Both the position numbers and the translations under genes were made by a program. The notes below the pieces were generated by a model. It was not told where the DNA came from. It searched no databases and was given only the letters and a program-made list of their open reading frames with translations. A DNA stretch of 5,545 nt from the NCBI RefSeq assembly GCF_036647415.1, contig NZ_JAVXKG010000065.1, forward strand, positions 1 through 5,545, written 5' to 3'. This DNA comes from Empedobacter sp036647415. Its GTDB lineage: Bacteria; Bacteroidota; Bacteroidia; Flavobacteriales; Weeksellaceae. Positions 5,410 through 5,545 of the stretch are shown here, in pieces. Numbering within the stretch: the first letter of the stretch is position 1; each line of letters begins with the position of its first letter.

Positions 5410-5545
5410 ATGTTAGAAATTCTTTACCAAGACGAATACATTATTGCAATTAACAAACCAAGTGGACTGTTGGTTCATAAATCTTTTTATGCCCGCGATG
5501 CTAAGATTTTTGCAATACAAGAATTACGCAATCAAATTGGTGGAC
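5410..5545 (+). CDS. truC: tRNA pseudouridine synthase C, 5' part (runs off the window)
   Basis: The 45 residues present begin MLEILYQDEYIIAINKPSGL and include the RluA/TruC-type N-terminal motif I-N-K-P-S-G-L-L-V-H (14-23), then ELRNQIGG (38-45). The start is strikingly like that of E. coli TruC (MLEILYQDE...NKPSG...LVH and ..RDQIG). TruC forms pseudouridine at position 65 in the T-arm of certain tRNAs. The catalytic Asp lies in the H-R-L-D motif, expected about ten residues beyond the window end, so activity cannot be judged here. The ATG at 5410 gives the expected N-terminus. The N-terminal match favours TruC over the ribosomal RluA-type synthases, but the specificity call is by similarity. 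Confidence 0.85.
   Translation, partial: MLEILYQDEYIIAINKPSGLLVHKSFYARDAKIFAIQELRNQIGG

Overview
This AT-rich window, with almost no Shine-Dalgarno sequences and several matches to the Bacteroidetes promoter element TAnnTTTG, looks like a chromosomal segment from a flavobacterium (class Flavobacteriia; Weeksellaceae such as Empedobacter or Chryseobacterium relatives would fit). The protein content agrees: an lpdA-type dihydrolipoyl dehydrogenase, a flavobacterial-style SPFH/prohibitin-like protein and a TruC pseudouridine synthase. The taxon assignment is inference from style, not from a marker gene.

Region 1 (about 1-1815) is an accessory island that I read as the decaying tail of a polymorphic-toxin/immunity locus. 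A strong intrinsic terminator (31-64) is followed by the start-less C-terminal piece of a putative deaminase-like toxin (68-259). Ten bases later comes an SMI1/KNR4 (SUKH) family immunity gene broken by a single-base deletion near 401-405 (270-745). Next are two intact, divergent paralogous small acidic proteins (827-1180 and 1338-1685), probably immunity proteins of one unnamed family. Between them sits what looks like the broken N-terminus of a third copy (1184-1290). A further very short, stop-interrupted reading frame (1697-1813) may be another remnant. No complete toxin is visible, so the intact immunity-like genes appear to be orphans that could protect against toxins of neighbouring cells.

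Region 2 (about 1860-3362) is a self-contained transcription unit: a TAnnTTTG promoter element, lpdA (E3 of the 2-oxoacid dehydrogenase complexes) with all catalytic residues, and an intrinsic terminator with a GUAA tetraloop.

Region 3 (about 3393-4363) holds a 38-residue single-span membrane protein on the plus strand. Its stop codon interlocks with that of a convergent minus-strand gene for an atypical SDR (NAD(P)-binding, YeeZ-like) protein.

Region 4 (4364-5398) is a two-gene operon: a 64-residue two-span membrane protein overlapping by 8 bases the start of an SPFH/Band 7 (prohibitin-like) membrane protein, closed by a perfect 13-bp hairpin terminator. The window ends inside truC (5410 onward), whose likely promoter element lies on the T-tract of that terminator.

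I see no tRNA, rRNA, CRISPR array, insertion sequence or phage gene. The most interesting part is the immunity-gene array with its remnants. It is a variation on a known theme (orphan immunity/toxin modules) rather than clearly a new system.
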